Shown here in pieces: positions 26,558 to 37,161 of a stretch of 64,000 nt of DNA. Each line of letters starts with the position of its first letter. The first letter of the stretch is position 1. The translations under genes were made by a program, and so were the position numbers. Under the pieces are notes generated by a model, which did not search any database, was not told the origin of the DNA, and saw nothing but the letters and a program-made list of their open reading frames with translations. This stretch comes from Armatimonadota bacterium (GTDB taxonomy: Bacteria > Sysuimicrobiota > Sysuimicrobiia > Sysuimicrobiales > Humicultoraceae), in NCBI GenBank assembly GCA_031459855.1, contig JAVKHP010000001.1, positions 2,137,906 to 2,201,905 on the forward strand, written 5' to 3'.

Positions 26558-27778
26558 GTGGCACTGATCGTCCAGAAGTACGGTGGCACGTCGGTCGCGA
26601 CCGCAGAACGGGTACGCCACGTCGCCGGGCGCGTGGTGGCCACGCGCCGGGCCGGCCACGAGGTGGTGGTGGTGGTGTCGGCGCCCGGCGACATGACCGA
26701 CGAGCTCATCGCGCGGGCCCGGGAGATCAGCCCGCGCCCTCCGGCCCGTGAGCTCGACATGCTGCTGGCGGTCGGCGAGCAGATCTCGATCGCCTTGCTC
26801 TCCATGGCCATTCAGGAGCTGGGGCAGGAGGCGATCTCCCTCACCGGCAGCCAGGTGCGCATCCTCACCGACGGGGTGCACACCAAGGCCCGGATCCTCG
26901 AGGTCGACCGCCGGCGCATCGACGCCGAACTGGCCCGGGGGCGCGTGGTGGTGGTGGCCGGATTCCAGGGGGTGACGCCCGACCACGAGATCACCACCCT
27001 GGGACGCGGCGGCAGCGACGTCACGGCGGTGGCCCTGGCCTCGGCGCTGGGCGCCGCCGCGTGTGAGATCTACACCGACGTGGCGGGCGTGTTCTCCGCC
27101 GACCCGCGAGTTGTGCCCGAGGCGCGCAAACTGGACGTCATCTCGTACGACGAGATGCTCGAGATGGCCAGCAGCGGCGCGGTAGTGCTGCAGACGCGGT
27201 CGGTGGAGTACGCCAAGCACTACCGGGTGCGGCTCCATGTGCGGTCCACCTGGAGCGAGGAACCCGGAACGATCGTGGAGGAGGTCCCCACCATGGAACG
27301 CGTCCGGCTGGTCACCGGGGTCACCCACGACCTGGACGTGGCCCGCATCACGATCCGCGACGTGCCCGACGTGCCGGGCATCGCCCACCGCATCTTCTCG
27401 GCGCTGGCCGCACGGCACATCAACGTGGACATGATCGTGCAGACGGCCAGCCGCGATGGGCGGGCCGACATCTCGTTCACCGTGACCAAGGCCGATGCCG
27501 CGCTGGCCGAGGAGGTGACCCGGGAGGTGGCCCGGGAGATCGGCGCAGCGGAGGTGGCGGCGGCCCAGGACGTGGCCAAGGTGTCGATCGTCGGCGCCGG
27601 CATGGCCAGCAACCCCGGGGTGGCGGCCACGATGTTCGGGGCGCTGGCCGGCGAGGGCATCAACATCCAGATGATCAGCACGTCGGAGATCAAGATCTCG
27701 TGCGTGGTGGCCGCCGCCGACGTCCACCGGGCGGTACGCGCCGTGCACCGGGCGTTCAGCCTCGACGCGGTTCGATGA
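26558..27778 (+). CDS. lysC: Aspartate kinase, alpha/beta type
   Basis: 406-aa kinase for the first step of the aspartate family pathway. KYGGTSV near residue 7, [20 protein letters not shown] and the C-terminal paired ACT domains (from about 265) are diagnostic. Start is GTG 26558 after GGAGG. An in-frame ATG at 27293 preceded by GGAGGAGG probably gives a separate beta subunit, as in the Bacillus and Corynebacterium enzymes. The kinase is probably feedback controlled by Lys/Thr. Confidence 0.95.
   Translation: MALIVQKYGGTSVATAERVRHVAGRVVATRRAGHEVVVVVSAPGDMTDELIARAREISPRPPARELDMLLAVGEQISIALLSMAIQELGQEAISLTGSQVRILTDGVHTKARILEVDRRRIDAELARGRVVVVAGFQGVTPDHEITTLGRGGSDVTAVALASALGAAACEIYTDVAGVFSADPRVVPEARKLDVISYDEMLEMASSGAVVLQTRSVEYAKHYRVRLHVRSTWSEEPGTIVEEVPTMERVRLVTGVTHDLDVARITIRDVPDVPGIAHRIFSALAARHINVDMIVQTASRDGRADISFTVTKADAALAEEVTREVAREIGAAEVAAAQDVAKVSIVGAGMASNPGVAATMFGALAGEGINIQMISTSEIKISCVVAAADVHRAVRAVHRAFSLDAVR
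27277..27295 (+). promoter_or_regulatory. Internal ribosome site and start for the lysC beta subunit
   Basis: GGAGGAGG (27277-27284) stands 8 nt before in-frame ATG 27293-27295 (codon 246). Translation from here gives a 161-aa protein holding just the ACT regulatory region. Position and size match the known overlapping beta subunits of alpha2beta2 aspartate kinases. Confidence 0.7.
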
Positions 27779-27882
27779 CGGTGCAGGAGGAGTTCTCGCG
27801 CCCGCGTCGAATTCGCCAACAACCCTAACATCGGTACGTCGAGACTGCGTCGCGGCCGGGCGACGCGGGGAGTTGTGCGCCC

Positions 27883-28757
27883 ATGCGTCACCGTGCCGCG
27901 ACGTCTTCCGAAAAACCCACGGTTCCAGTCAGGGGTCCCGACGTCCTCGCCGCGGCGTACGTCCAGACGCGCGATCCCGCCACCCGGGACGCGCTAGTCC
28001 GCTTGTGCGCGCCGCTCGTCCGGGGGGTGGCATCCGAGTACGCGGGGGCGGGGGCGTACGACGACCTCGTGCAGGTCGGCTACCTTGGGCTCCTGCACGC
28101 CATCGAGCACTACGATCCGGCCCGGGGTACGCCGTTCGTGCTCTTCGCCCGGCACTTCATCCGGGGCGAGATCCGGCACTACCTGCGGGACCATCACACC
28201 ACCATGCGCCGGCCCCGGTGGCTCGAGCGCGTGAACGAGCAGATCGAGCAGGCCACCTATCGCCATCTCGAGGACCATGGTCGTTACCCGGGGCTGGCCG
28301 ACCTGGCCGCCGCGCTCGGCGTGGACGAGGAGGTGCTGGCGCAGGTATTGCGCACGCGCCAGGCGGTGCGCATCCTGTCCCTGGACGTCGAGACCGAAGA
28401 CGGCGATCCTGGCATCGACCCGGCGCAGGTCGCGGGGTTGCGGGTACAATGGGACGCCGCCGTCGAGGATCGCCTGGTTCTCCTCGACGCCCTGATGCGC
28501 CTGAGCCCCCTCCAGCGCGCGGTGGTCTTTTACATCTTCTTTACGGATTTGACGCAGGTAGAGACGGCTCGCCGCCTGGGCATCTCGCAGAAGCACGTCT
28601 CGCGGGTGCTGGCCGGAGCGCTGGTGCGTCTGCGGGCGATGCTCCACGCCGGCACTGGCCTGCCGGCGCAGCACCCCCGCGTCCTGGATCTTGGCGGGCC
28701 CGCCGACGATCAACCGCCCCTGCGGGCCACCCGGCTTGGCTCTGACCGGGGGCACCC

Positions 28758-28785
<28 letters not shown>
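27883..28785 (+). CDS. SigB/SigF-like sigma-70 family sigma factor
   Basis: 300 aa. Region 2 spans about residues 55-105 ([36 protein letters not shown]). Region 3 contains [18 protein letters not shown]. Region 4 lies around 215-265 ([37 protein letters not shown]). Regions are those of group 3 stress/sporulation-type sigma factors. No anti-sigma or anti-anti-sigma gene is adjacent. About 35 disordered C-terminal residues overlap the 3' end of the convergent acs gene by 28 bp. Ribosome site GGGGAG is about 12 nt before ATG 27883. Confidence 0.85.
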
Positions 28786-30716
<1,931 letters not shown>

Positions 30717-30781
30717 GGCAAGCCTCCGTGCCTGTTGGAACGTTGGCGAAGGAGTTCCAGGCGGGGGCCCGGGACTCCTAC

Positions 30782-30888
30782 AGGCCCCACCACCAGACCC
30801 CACGACGGTCCCCGCTGTGAACGTAGAATCGCCCCGTGCGGAACCGGTGCGGGAGGCCCCACCACCACACCCCACGACGCCCCGCTGT
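30782..30888. repeat. Direct repeat pair in the acsA-amidase divergent gap, 72 bp offset
   Basis: A 37-bp sequence at 30782-30818 recurs as a 35-36-bp version from 30854, with one substitution and a 1-2-base gap. Both contain GGCCCCACCACCA and CCCCGCTGT. A TAGAAT box at 30824-30829 lies between the copies. They may be paired regulator sites for acsA or the amidase, or an old duplication. Confidence 0.8.
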
Positions 30889-30978
30889 CAAGACGGGAGG
30901 CAGGTGCCGCGGGCACCCCGACGCCGCCTGTAGCGGCCGCTGCAGGAAGCCCGGGCCTGGAGCCGAAGTGCGCCTCCC

Positions 30979-32391
30979 ATGACCGATCCCACGCAACTTG
31001 GCGCCGCGGAGCTGGCCGCCGCCATCGCGCGCGGGGCGCTCTCGTGCGTCGACGCGGTGGACGCGTACCTGCGCCGGATCGCGGCTGTCGACGACCGGGT
31101 CGGGGCGTACGTGCGCGTCTTCGCCGATGCTGCCCGCGCGCGCGCCCGGGATCTGGACGCGCGCCTGCGCGCTGGCGGCCCCCAGGGCCCGCTGCACGGC
31201 GTCCCGGTCGCCGTCAAGGACCTGCTGGCGATCGCCGGCGTGCCCCTGGGCGCGGGGTCGCCGCTGCTGGGCCGCGAGCCCTCGCGCGAGACGGCGACCG
31301 CGGTCCGGCGGCTGGAGGCGGCGGGCGCGGTCGTGCTCGGCCTCACCACCCTGCACGAGGTGGCATTGGGGGTGACCGGCGTCAACCCGCACGGGCGCTT
31401 CGCGCGCAACCCATGGAACCTCGAGCGCATCACCGGCGGCTCCAGCAGCGGGTCCGCCGCCGCGGTCGCCGCCGGGCTGGCTGTAGCCGCCCTGGGCACC
31501 GACACCGGCGGTTCCATCCGTCTGCCCGCGGCGTGTTGCGGGATCGTCGGGCTCAAGCCCACGTTCGGGCGCGTCAGCCGCCACGGCGTCTTTCCCCTGG
31601 CAGCGTCGTTCGACACCGTGGGGCCCATGACGCGCACGGTGGGCGATGCGGCGCTGCTGCTGGAGGTGCTGGCCGGTCCTGACCCGGCCGACGAGCACAC
31701 GAGCCGGGTGCCGTCCGAACCGTACACGCGGAGCATGCTGGCGATCCCGGACGGGCTACCGGTGGGCCGCTTGGTGGGGCCGTTCTTCGAGACCGGGCTC
31801 GACCCGGCCGTCGCCCGTGCCCTCGACGACGCGGCACGACTCCTCGAGGACGCCGGGCACCCGGTCAGGCCGGTGCGGCTGGAGCACGCGGAGGCCGCCC
31901 ACGAGGCCCAGCTGGTGGTGCTGCGGTGGGAGGCCGCGCGGGTGCACCGGGCCCGCTTTCCGGGACGCGAGGCCGAGTACGGCCCCGACGTGCGCGCGAT
32001 CCTCGCGCAGGGCGCCGCGACGCCGCCCGAGGCCGTGGCCCAGGCCCGCCAGGTGCTCGCGCAGCTGCAGGCCGAGATCAGCGCCCGCCTGCGCGAGACC
32101 CCGGTGCTACTCGCGCCCATGCTCGCCGTCGCCGCGCCCCGCATTGCCGACGCAGACCCGACCGGTCCGGCCTGGCAGGAGGTGCGGCGGGTGCTCGCGC
32201 GGTTCTCCCGCCTCTTCAACGCGACGGGGCTGCCGGCGATCTCGCTGCCGGTCGGGCTCAGCACCGAGGGGCTGCCGGTGGCAGTGCAGCTGGCAGCGGG
32301 GCCGTTCGCCGAGAGCCTGCTGCTGGGCATCGCGCGCCGTCTCGAAGCGGCAGTGGGGTGGACGCTCCCGGTGTTGCCCCGCGACGCGTGA
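30979..32391 (+). CDS. Amidase-signature family protein (GatA-like)
   Basis: 470-aa serine amidase with the Ser-cisSer-Lys triad: Lys in VAVKDLLAIAG, cis-Ser and nucleophile Ser in GGSSSGSAAAVAAG and DTGGSIRLPAACCGIVGLKP. No gatB or gatC lies next to it, so a stand-alone amide hydrolase is more likely than the tRNA amidotransferase subunit. The substrate is unknown; an uptake-derived aromatic or short-chain amide is possible. Confidence 0.85.
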   Translation: MTDPTQLGAAELAAAIARGALSCVDAVDAYLRRIAAVDDRVGAYVRVFADAARARARDLDARLRAGGPQGPLHGVPVAVKDLLAIAGVPLGAGSPLLGREPSRETATAVRRLEAAGAVVLGLTTLHEVALGVTGVNPHGRFARNPWNLERITGGSSSGSAAAVAAGLAVAALGTDTGGSIRLPAACCGIVGLKPTFGRVSRHGVFPLAASFDTVGPMTRTVGDAALLLEVLAGPDPADEHTSRVPSEPYTRSMLAIPDGLPVGRLVGPFFETGLDPAVARALDDAARLLEDAGHPVRPVRLEHAEAAHEAQLVVLRWEAARVHRARFPGREAEYGPDVRAILAQGAATPPEAVAQARQVLAQLQAEISARLRETPVLLAPMLAVAAPRIADADPTGPAWQEVRRVLARFSRLFNATGLPAISLPVGLSTEGLPVAVQLAAGPFAESLLLGIARRLEAAVGWTLPVLPRDA

Positions 32392-32538
32392 GCGCTGCGG
32401 CGTGGCAGCACGTGGGCGGCCCCGCGTGGTGCTGTCGTCCCCGCGAAGCGCAGGAGTCGCTGCGGCCGGCCGCGAACACGACGCAGGATTCCATGGGCAC
32501 CATCCGCACGCCCGATCCCTGACCCGCCGCCTGCGTTC

Positions 32539-34365
32539 ATGAGGACACTCCGTGTGTTGTCGCTGGTCGCGCTGGCCGCCACCTGGGTGCTGCTGGTGGT
32601 GGGGGCGATCGTCAGCGCCACCGGTGCGGGACTGGCGTGCCCCGACTGGCCGCTGTGCCACGGACGCCTGATCCCGCCGCTGGACCGTCTGGTGCTGATC
32701 GAGTACGGCCACCGGCTGCTGGCCTCCGCAGTGGGACTGCTCGTGCTGTGGCTCGCGGTGCTGGCGTGGATGCACAGCCGCGGCCCAGGCGGGCTCGCGC
32801 GGCGCGCGGTGGGGCTCCTGGCCCTGCTGGGCCTGCAGGTGGGCCTGGGCGGTGCCACGGTCCTCTCGTCGCTGACTCCGGTGGTCGTGGGCGTCCACCT
32901 GGGCACGGCGATGGCGTTCACTGGTCTCCTGGCGGCGTTCGCCACGCACGCCCACCGTGCCGGCCACCCGCGTGCGGCGTCCGCCGGCGGCCCGGGCCTG
33001 TCGCGGCTGGCAGCAGTGGCCGTCGCCCTGACGTACGTGCAGATCCTGACCGGAGGGTTCACCAGCGCCTTCGGCGCCGGCCTGGCCTGCGGCGGCCTGC
33101 CGTTGTGCCATGGCGCCGTCGTGCCCGCTGGGCCGCCGCCAGCGGTGCTGCACGCCGTGCACCGCCTGCTGGGGCTCGCCGTCGTCGCCGTGGTGCTGGT
33201 GCTGGCCGCGCGGGGGCGGGCAAGCCCTGAGGCACCGGTGCGCCGTGGTGTCCTGGCGGCCGCAGTCCTCGCGCTGGTGCAGGTGGGGCTCGGGGTGCTT
33301 AACGTCACCACGCGTCTTGCCCTGGAGGTGCGCGTGGCCCACCTGGGCGGTGCCGCGGCGTTGCTGGCGGTGCTGGTGGCGCTGGCCACCTGGCTGCGGG
33401 CTCCGGGCGATGCGCGCGTGTCGGCGGCGCAGCCGTCGGATGGGCGCGCTCTGGCACCGGCGTCGGGCAGCCGCAGTGCGGCCCCTGTGTCCGGGCACGG
33501 TGTGGCGCGCCTGGTGGCCGACTACCTGGCCCTGACGAAGCCGCGCATCGTCGTGCTGCTCCTGCTCACCACGCTCACCACCATGGTGGTGGCGGACGGG
33601 GGACGTCCCGGCGCGGCGCTCGTGGCGCTCACGCTGCTCGGCGGCGCCCTGGCCGCCGGCAGCGCCAACGCCATCAACTGCTACTGCGACCGTGACATCG
33701 ACGCCCTGATGCGCCGCACGCGCGGCCGCCCCTTGCCCGCGGGCCGCGTCGCCCCGCGCAGCGCCCTGGCCTTCGGGATGGCGCTGGCCGTGGCAGCGGT
33801 GCTGGTGCTGGGGCTTGGGGTGAACTGGCTGTCGGCGATCCTGGCGGCGGGCGGCATCGTGTTCTACGTGGGCGTCTACACCCTGTGGCTCAAACGGAGC
33901 ACCCCGCAGAACATCGTCATCGGCGGCGCTGCCGGTGCGATTCCACCCCTGGTGGGCTGGGCCGCCGTCACCAACCAGGTGGCCCTGCCGGCCGTCGTGC
34001 TGTTCGCCATCGTCTTCCTATGGACGCCACCGCATTTCTGGGCGCTGGCGCTCCACCGACAGGACGAGTACCGTGCCGCGGGGGTGCCGATGCTGCCCGT
34101 AGTGGCGGGCCCGCAGGAGACCCTGCGCCAGATGGTGCGGTACACCCTGGCCCTGGTGGCGGCGACGCTGGTCCTGGCGGGCCTGGGCGTGTTGGGCCGA
34201 CTCTACCTCGTCGCCGCGGTGGTCCTGGCGGTACCGTTCGTCGTGCTGGTGGCGCGGCTGGCGCGGCGTCCCACGCCGCAGCAGGCGTGGGTGGTCTTCG
34301 AGTACTCCGTGGTCTACCTGGGGCTGCTCTTCGCGGCGATGGCGGTCGACCGGCTGGTGGGCTGA
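32539..34365 (+). CDS. Fused heme A synthase (CtaA) and protoheme IX farnesyltransferase (CtaB)
   Basis: 608-aa membrane protein. Residues 1 to about 285 are heme A synthase with eight membrane helices, two cysteine pairs (CPDWPLCHG and CGGLPLCHG) and heme-ligand histidines such as EYGHRLLA and HAVHRLLG. Residues about 310-608 are heme O synthase, a UbiA-type prenyltransferase with NCYCDRDIDALMRRTRGRPL and YTLWLKRSTPQNIVIGG. The fusion joins both steps from heme B to heme A and serves the oxidase operon nearby. A similar fusion is known in Thermus. The ribosome site before ATG 32539 is weak. Confidence 0.93.
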   Translation: MRTLRVLSLVALAATWVLLVVGAIVSATGAGLACPDWPLCHGRLIPPLDRLVLIEYGHRLLASAVGLLVLWLAVLAWMHSRGPGGLARRAVGLLALLGLQVGLGGATVLSSLTPVVVGVHLGTAMAFTGLLAAFATHAHRAGHPRAASAGGPGLSRLAAVAVALTYVQILTGGFTSAFGAGLACGGLPLCHGAVVPAGPPPAVLHAVHRLLGLAVVAVVLVLAARGRASPEAPVRRGVLAAAVLALVQVGLGVLNVTTRLALEVRVAHLGGAAALLAVLVALATWLRAPGDARVSAAQPSDGRALAPASGSRSAAPVSGHGVARLVADYLALTKPRIVVLLLLTTLTTMVVADGGRPGAALVALTLLGGALAAGSANAINCYCDRDIDALMRRTRGRPLPAGRVAPRSALAFGMALAVAAVLVLGLGVNWLSAILAAGGIVFYVGVYTLWLKRSTPQNIVIGGAAGAIPPLVGWAAVTNQVALPAVVLFAIVFLWTPPHFWALALHRQDEYRAAGVPMLPVVAGPQETLRQMVRYTLALVAATLVLAGLGVLGRLYLVAAVVLAVPFVVLVARLARRPTPQQAWVVFEYSVVYLGLLFAAMAVDRLVG

Positions 34366-34390
34366 GCCCCCGGGCGGTCCGGGGCGTGGC

Positions 34391-34481
34391 GGGTACAGGC
34401 GCCGGCTGCCGACCTGATGCCGGTCCTTGTGGCTACGGTTGTCGGCTGTGGTGCAGCGTGCAGGGTACAGGCGCCCGCTGC
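34391..34481. repeat. Direct repeat pair after the ctaA-ctaB fusion, 72 bp offset
   Basis: GGGTACAGGCGCCGGCTGC starts at 34391 and recurs with one substitution at 34463. The stretch 34366-34559 holds no convincing gene. The offset equals that of the acsA-amidase repeat pair, though sequences differ. Confidence 0.75.
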
Positions 34482-34559
34482 ATACTGCCCTGGGCGCCGC
34501 TGCGGGCCAGCTTCACGCCAACGGAATGGGCCGGGGCGGTGCCGGCCGTCCGCGTGCCG

Positions 34560-34994
34560 TCAGCCATGTGCCCCTGGAAGCACATCGAACCCCAACTCGA
34601 CGCAGGCATTTCTGATGCGCTGGTCCAGGCTGAGGACGGTCAGCTCCGGGATCGCGGCGCGCACGGCAAGCGCGCTCGCCAGGTGCAGAGCGTCCAGCGT
34701 ACGGATCGGTTCGCCCGGGAACGGACGCCGCGCGCGGTCCAGGATCTCCTCCACCACGTTGACCAGGTGCCAGCGCCGGCTGGCACGGGCCAGGACGCGG
34801 CGCCGATCGGCGACCGCCACCGGCGTCAGGTTGTCGACGACCTGGGCCCTGATGAGCGTGCGGTCGGTTTCGACCAGGGTGAGCACGGAGGTGAACACGT
34901 CCTCAGCGCCGATGAGCAGCTGCCTGACATCTTCCCCCGCGTCTTCGCCGAGCAGCCAGGCCAGCACCGCGCTCGATTCGGCGTAGCATCTCAC
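34560..34994 (-). CDS. VapC-type PIN domain ribonuclease toxin
   Basis: 144-aa PIN domain. The acidic residues are E in YAESSAVLAWLL (Glu replaces the usual Asp, a common VapC variant), E in TLVETDRTL, D in TLDALHLASA and D in LSLDQRIRNA. Start is GTG 34994, overlapping the antitoxin stop (GTGA), the classic toxin-antitoxin layout. Likely cleaves a specific RNA when unbound. Confidence 0.85.
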   Translation of the reverse strand: MRCYAESSAVLAWLLGEDAGEDVRQLLIGAEDVFTSVLTLVETDRTLIRAQVVDNLTPVAVADRRRVLARASRRWHLVNVVEEILDRARRPFPGEPIRTLDALHLASALAVRAAIPELTVLSLDQRIRNACVELGFDVLPGAHG

Positions 34995-35281
34995 CGCGTG
35001 CCCCGCTCGGCCTCCAGGAGTTCCCGCGACGTCGTGGAGCGGAGCAGGGGAGGCTGCGGTGGATAGACCCCGGGGATGTTGGGAGCGCCAGGTGCCAGCA
35101 GGCCACGCCGCGCCAGGTGCGCGATGGCGGCCGGCACCCGCGTGCCCGGCGTCAACCCCGGAGGATGGAGTTCTGCCACCACCTGCCCGCGATCGGTCAC
35201 CGCGATCGACCGGCCGGCGCGCACCTCTCGCACGTAGGCGCTGAGGCGGTTCTTCAACTCCCGCAGCCCAACGGTCTTCAC
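34991..35281 (-). CDS. Phd/YefM-type antitoxin (VapB role)
   Basis: 96 aa. The N-terminal MKTVGLRELKNRLSAYVREV plus AVTDRGQVVAEL is the Phd/YefM DNA-binding fold; the C-terminal half is the expected toxin-binding tail. It lies upstream of, and overlaps, the PIN toxin gene. The upstream AT-richer stretch near 35285-35305 may hold the autoregulated promoter. Confidence 0.85.
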   Translation of the reverse strand: MKTVGLRELKNRLSAYVREVRAGRSIAVTDRGQVVAELHPPGLTPGTRVPAAIAHLARRGLLAPGAPNIPGVYPPQPPLLRSTTSRELLEAERGTR

Positions 35282-35351
35282 GGCAACAATGTAGCCTCAA
35301 GAAGCCACATTGTCCAGGTCCAGCTCGCGTGAGCGCTGCGCCGGTGCGCGC

Positions 35352-35648
35352 CTAGCGCATGCGGTGCACGCTCAGGGCGTCGGGGCCGATGAACGCAAAC
35401 ATCACCACCGCCAGCAGCGCCATCGGCACCACCACGGCGTAGACCAGGGTCAGCCGCTCGTAGGCCAGGTGCATGAAGTAGGCCATGATCAGGGCGGCCT
35501 TCATCAGGGCCAGCACGACCAGCGCCGTCACCAGCACGGCCCGGGGCACGCCCACCAGGACGATGGCGACCTCCAGCAGCGTGATGACCAACAGCCAGAA
35601 CCAGGTGATGGCGTAGATCCGGTACCCGCGGTGATGCTCGTCGGCCAC
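35352..35648 (-). CDS. Cytochrome c oxidase subunit IV (caa3-type, CtaF-like)
   Basis: 98-aa protein with three membrane helices. HRGYRIYAITWFWLLVITLLE and ALMKAALIMAYFMHLAYER are family motifs of the COX4_pro group. Last gene of the oxidase operon, 12 bp after subunit III. It probably stabilises the subunit I/III core. Confidence 0.88.
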   Translation of the reverse strand: MADEHHRGYRIYAITWFWLLVITLLEVAIVLVGVPRAVLVTALVVLALMKAALIMAYFMHLAYERLTLVYAVVVPMALLAVVMFAFIGPDALSVHRMR

Positions 35649-35660
35649 GGCGTCCCTCCG

Positions 35661-36275
35661 TCAGATCAGGTACAGCAGCGTGAAGATGAAGACCCAGACC
35701 AGGTCCACGAAGTGCCAGTACAGCCCGGCGATCTCCACGCTCTCGGGCTGGATCGTCCCGCGCCGCCAGCGCAGGGCGGTGAGCAGCAGGTAGATCACTC
35801 CTGCCGTCACGTGCCCGCCGTGGAACCCGGTGATGACGAAGAACGTCGCCGAGAACTGCGGGATGCCCCAGGGGTTGGTGAACAGGCGGGCCCCCTCGCC
35901 GATGAAGTGCGTCCATTCGTAGGCCTGGGCGCCCAGGAAGAACAGGCCGCCCAGGACCGTCAACAGCAGGTACCGCAGCACCCGGGGCCGGTCGCCGGCC
36001 CGGGCGGCGCCCACGGCGACCGCCATGGTGGCGCTGCTGCAGATGAGGATGAACGTCATGAGGCTGACGAGCCCGATGTTGAAGATCTCGAACTGGTGCA
36101 CCCACCGGCCGAGCGCCAGGCGCACGGCGCCATACCCGGTCAGCAGGCCCGCGAACGTCAGGGTGTCGGAGATCAGGAACAGCCACATCATGAACTTCGG
36201 CCAGCCCACCGCGAAGGGCGACTGCCCGCCGCCCCACTCGGCCGCCAGCGTGGTGCGATGCTCTCCTGCGCTCAC
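35661..36275 (-). CDS. ctaE: Cytochrome c oxidase subunit III, first copy
   Basis: 204-aa, five-helix subunit III of a heme-copper oxidase. GWPKFMMWLFLISDTLTFAGL, GAQAYEWTHFI, FHGGHVTAGVIYLL and YWHFVDLVWVFIF are strong family signatures. GTG 36275 is selected because GGAGGAG lies 5-11 nt upstream; an earlier in-frame ATG at 36350 adds 25 basic residues. Confidence 0.92.
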   Translation of the reverse strand: MSAGEHRTTLAAEWGGGQSPFAVGWPKFMMWLFLISDTLTFAGLLTGYGAVRLALGRWVHQFEIFNIGLVSLMTFILICSSATMAVAVGAARAGDRPRVLRYLLLTVLGGLFFLGAQAYEWTHFIGEGARLFTNPWGIPQFSATFFVITGFHGGHVTAGVIYLLLTALRWRRGTIQPESVEIAGLYWHFVDLVWVFIFTLLYLI

Positions 36276-36375
36276 GGTCTCCTCCTCGTCCGACGGCACT
36301 GGTCGTCTGCCCGGACGCTGCCGCCACGATGGCGCCCGCTCCCACGCCACCTGCCGCGGGCTGCGCCCCGCCGGT

Positions 36376-37017
36376 CTACGTCCAGAACAGGATCACCAGC
36401 AGGTACAGCCACAGGACGTCCACGAAGTGCCAGTACACTGCAACCGTCGTCAGGGTCGCCGCCTGCGCCGTCGTCGGCACCGCGACCCTGCCTGCGCGCC
36501 ACCACGCGTAGCCCAGGGCCACGAGCCCGCCCGCCAGGTGCAGGCCGTGGGCGCCCGTCAAGAGATAGAAGAAATCGCTGTGCGGGCTGGTCGCCAGGTA
36601 GACGCCGGCAGCCACCAGCGCCCGCCACGCCATCACCTGCCCGACCAGGAACCCCGCCCCCAGCAATGCGGCCACCGCCGTCGCCCGCCGCGCCGCCGCT
36701 TTGCGGCCCCGGGGCGCCGCCCGGCGCGCGACCTCCAGCGCGGCGCTGCTGGCCAACAGCATCGCCGTGTTGACCCAGAGGATCGGCGGCATCGCCACCG
36801 GCCGCCAGTCGGCCAGGGTCCGACGGGCGAGGTACGTGCTGCTGAACGACGCGAACAGGATGGTCACGACGCCCACCAGCAGCCAGGTCGCCACGCGTGC
36901 CGGCTGCAGCGCGGGTGCGCCGTCGCCCGGACCGCGCCCGGGTCCCTCGCCGGCCGCTGGCCCGTGCGGGGGCGGACGGTCGGCGCGCGGTTTCTCCAGG
37001 GTCTGGAGGGCGCTCAC
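36376..37017 (-). CDS. Cytochrome c oxidase subunit III, second divergent copy
   Basis: 213 aa. HGLHLAGGLVALGYAWW and YWHFVDVLWLYLLVILFW mark it as COX3. The Glu-containing EWTHFI region of the first copy is missing, with VMAWRALVAAGVYLATSP in place. About 40 N-terminal residues are Pro/Gly/Arg-rich. Start is GTG 37017. The two copies have low similarity, so this may be a subunit III-like assembly partner or belong to a quinol-oxidase-type branch. Confidence 0.82.
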   Translation of the reverse strand: MSALQTLEKPRADRPPPHGPAAGEGPGRGPGDGAPALQPARVATWLLVGVVTILFASFSSTYLARRTLADWRPVAMPPILWVNTAMLLASSAALEVARRAAPRGRKAAARRATAVAALLGAGFLVGQVMAWRALVAAGVYLATSPHSDFFYLLTGAHGLHLAGGLVALGYAWWRAGRVAVPTTAQAATLTTVAVYWHFVDVLWLYLLVILFWT

Positions 37018-37020
37018 GGC

Positions 37021-37140
37021 CTATCCACCCGCTGCTGCGCGCCGACCGCGGCGCGCGGGGCTGCCGTCACGGATCCGCTGGCCCGCCGCGACGCGAGCCG
37101 ACATCCCGCTGACGCTCGTGCCGACGAGAGAGGCCGTCAC
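37021..37140 (-). CDS. Possible 39-aa small protein between coxA and the second subunit III gene
   Basis: Frame GTG 37140 to TAG 37021 with GGAGG spaced 7 nt upstream and only 3 nt before the next gene's GTG. The product is Ser/Gly/Arg-rich with no membrane helix and no recognised family. The ribosome site and tight spacing support translation, while composition does not. It may just serve translational coupling. Confidence 0.3.
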   Translation of the reverse strand: MTASLVGTSVSGMSARVAAGQRIRDGSPARRGRRAAAGG

Positions 37141-37161
37141 GGGTGATCCTCCGGTGCGCCA

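Noticed and set aside
30979-32391. Assigning gatA (tRNA amidotransferase subunit A)
   Set aside because: The signature fits, but no gatB or gatC is nearby and the fold is shared by many stand-alone amidases.
32485-32522. Short frame with ATG before the ctaA-ctaB fusion
   Set aside because: Only nine codons, no ribosome site and no amino-acid bias suggesting a leader peptide.
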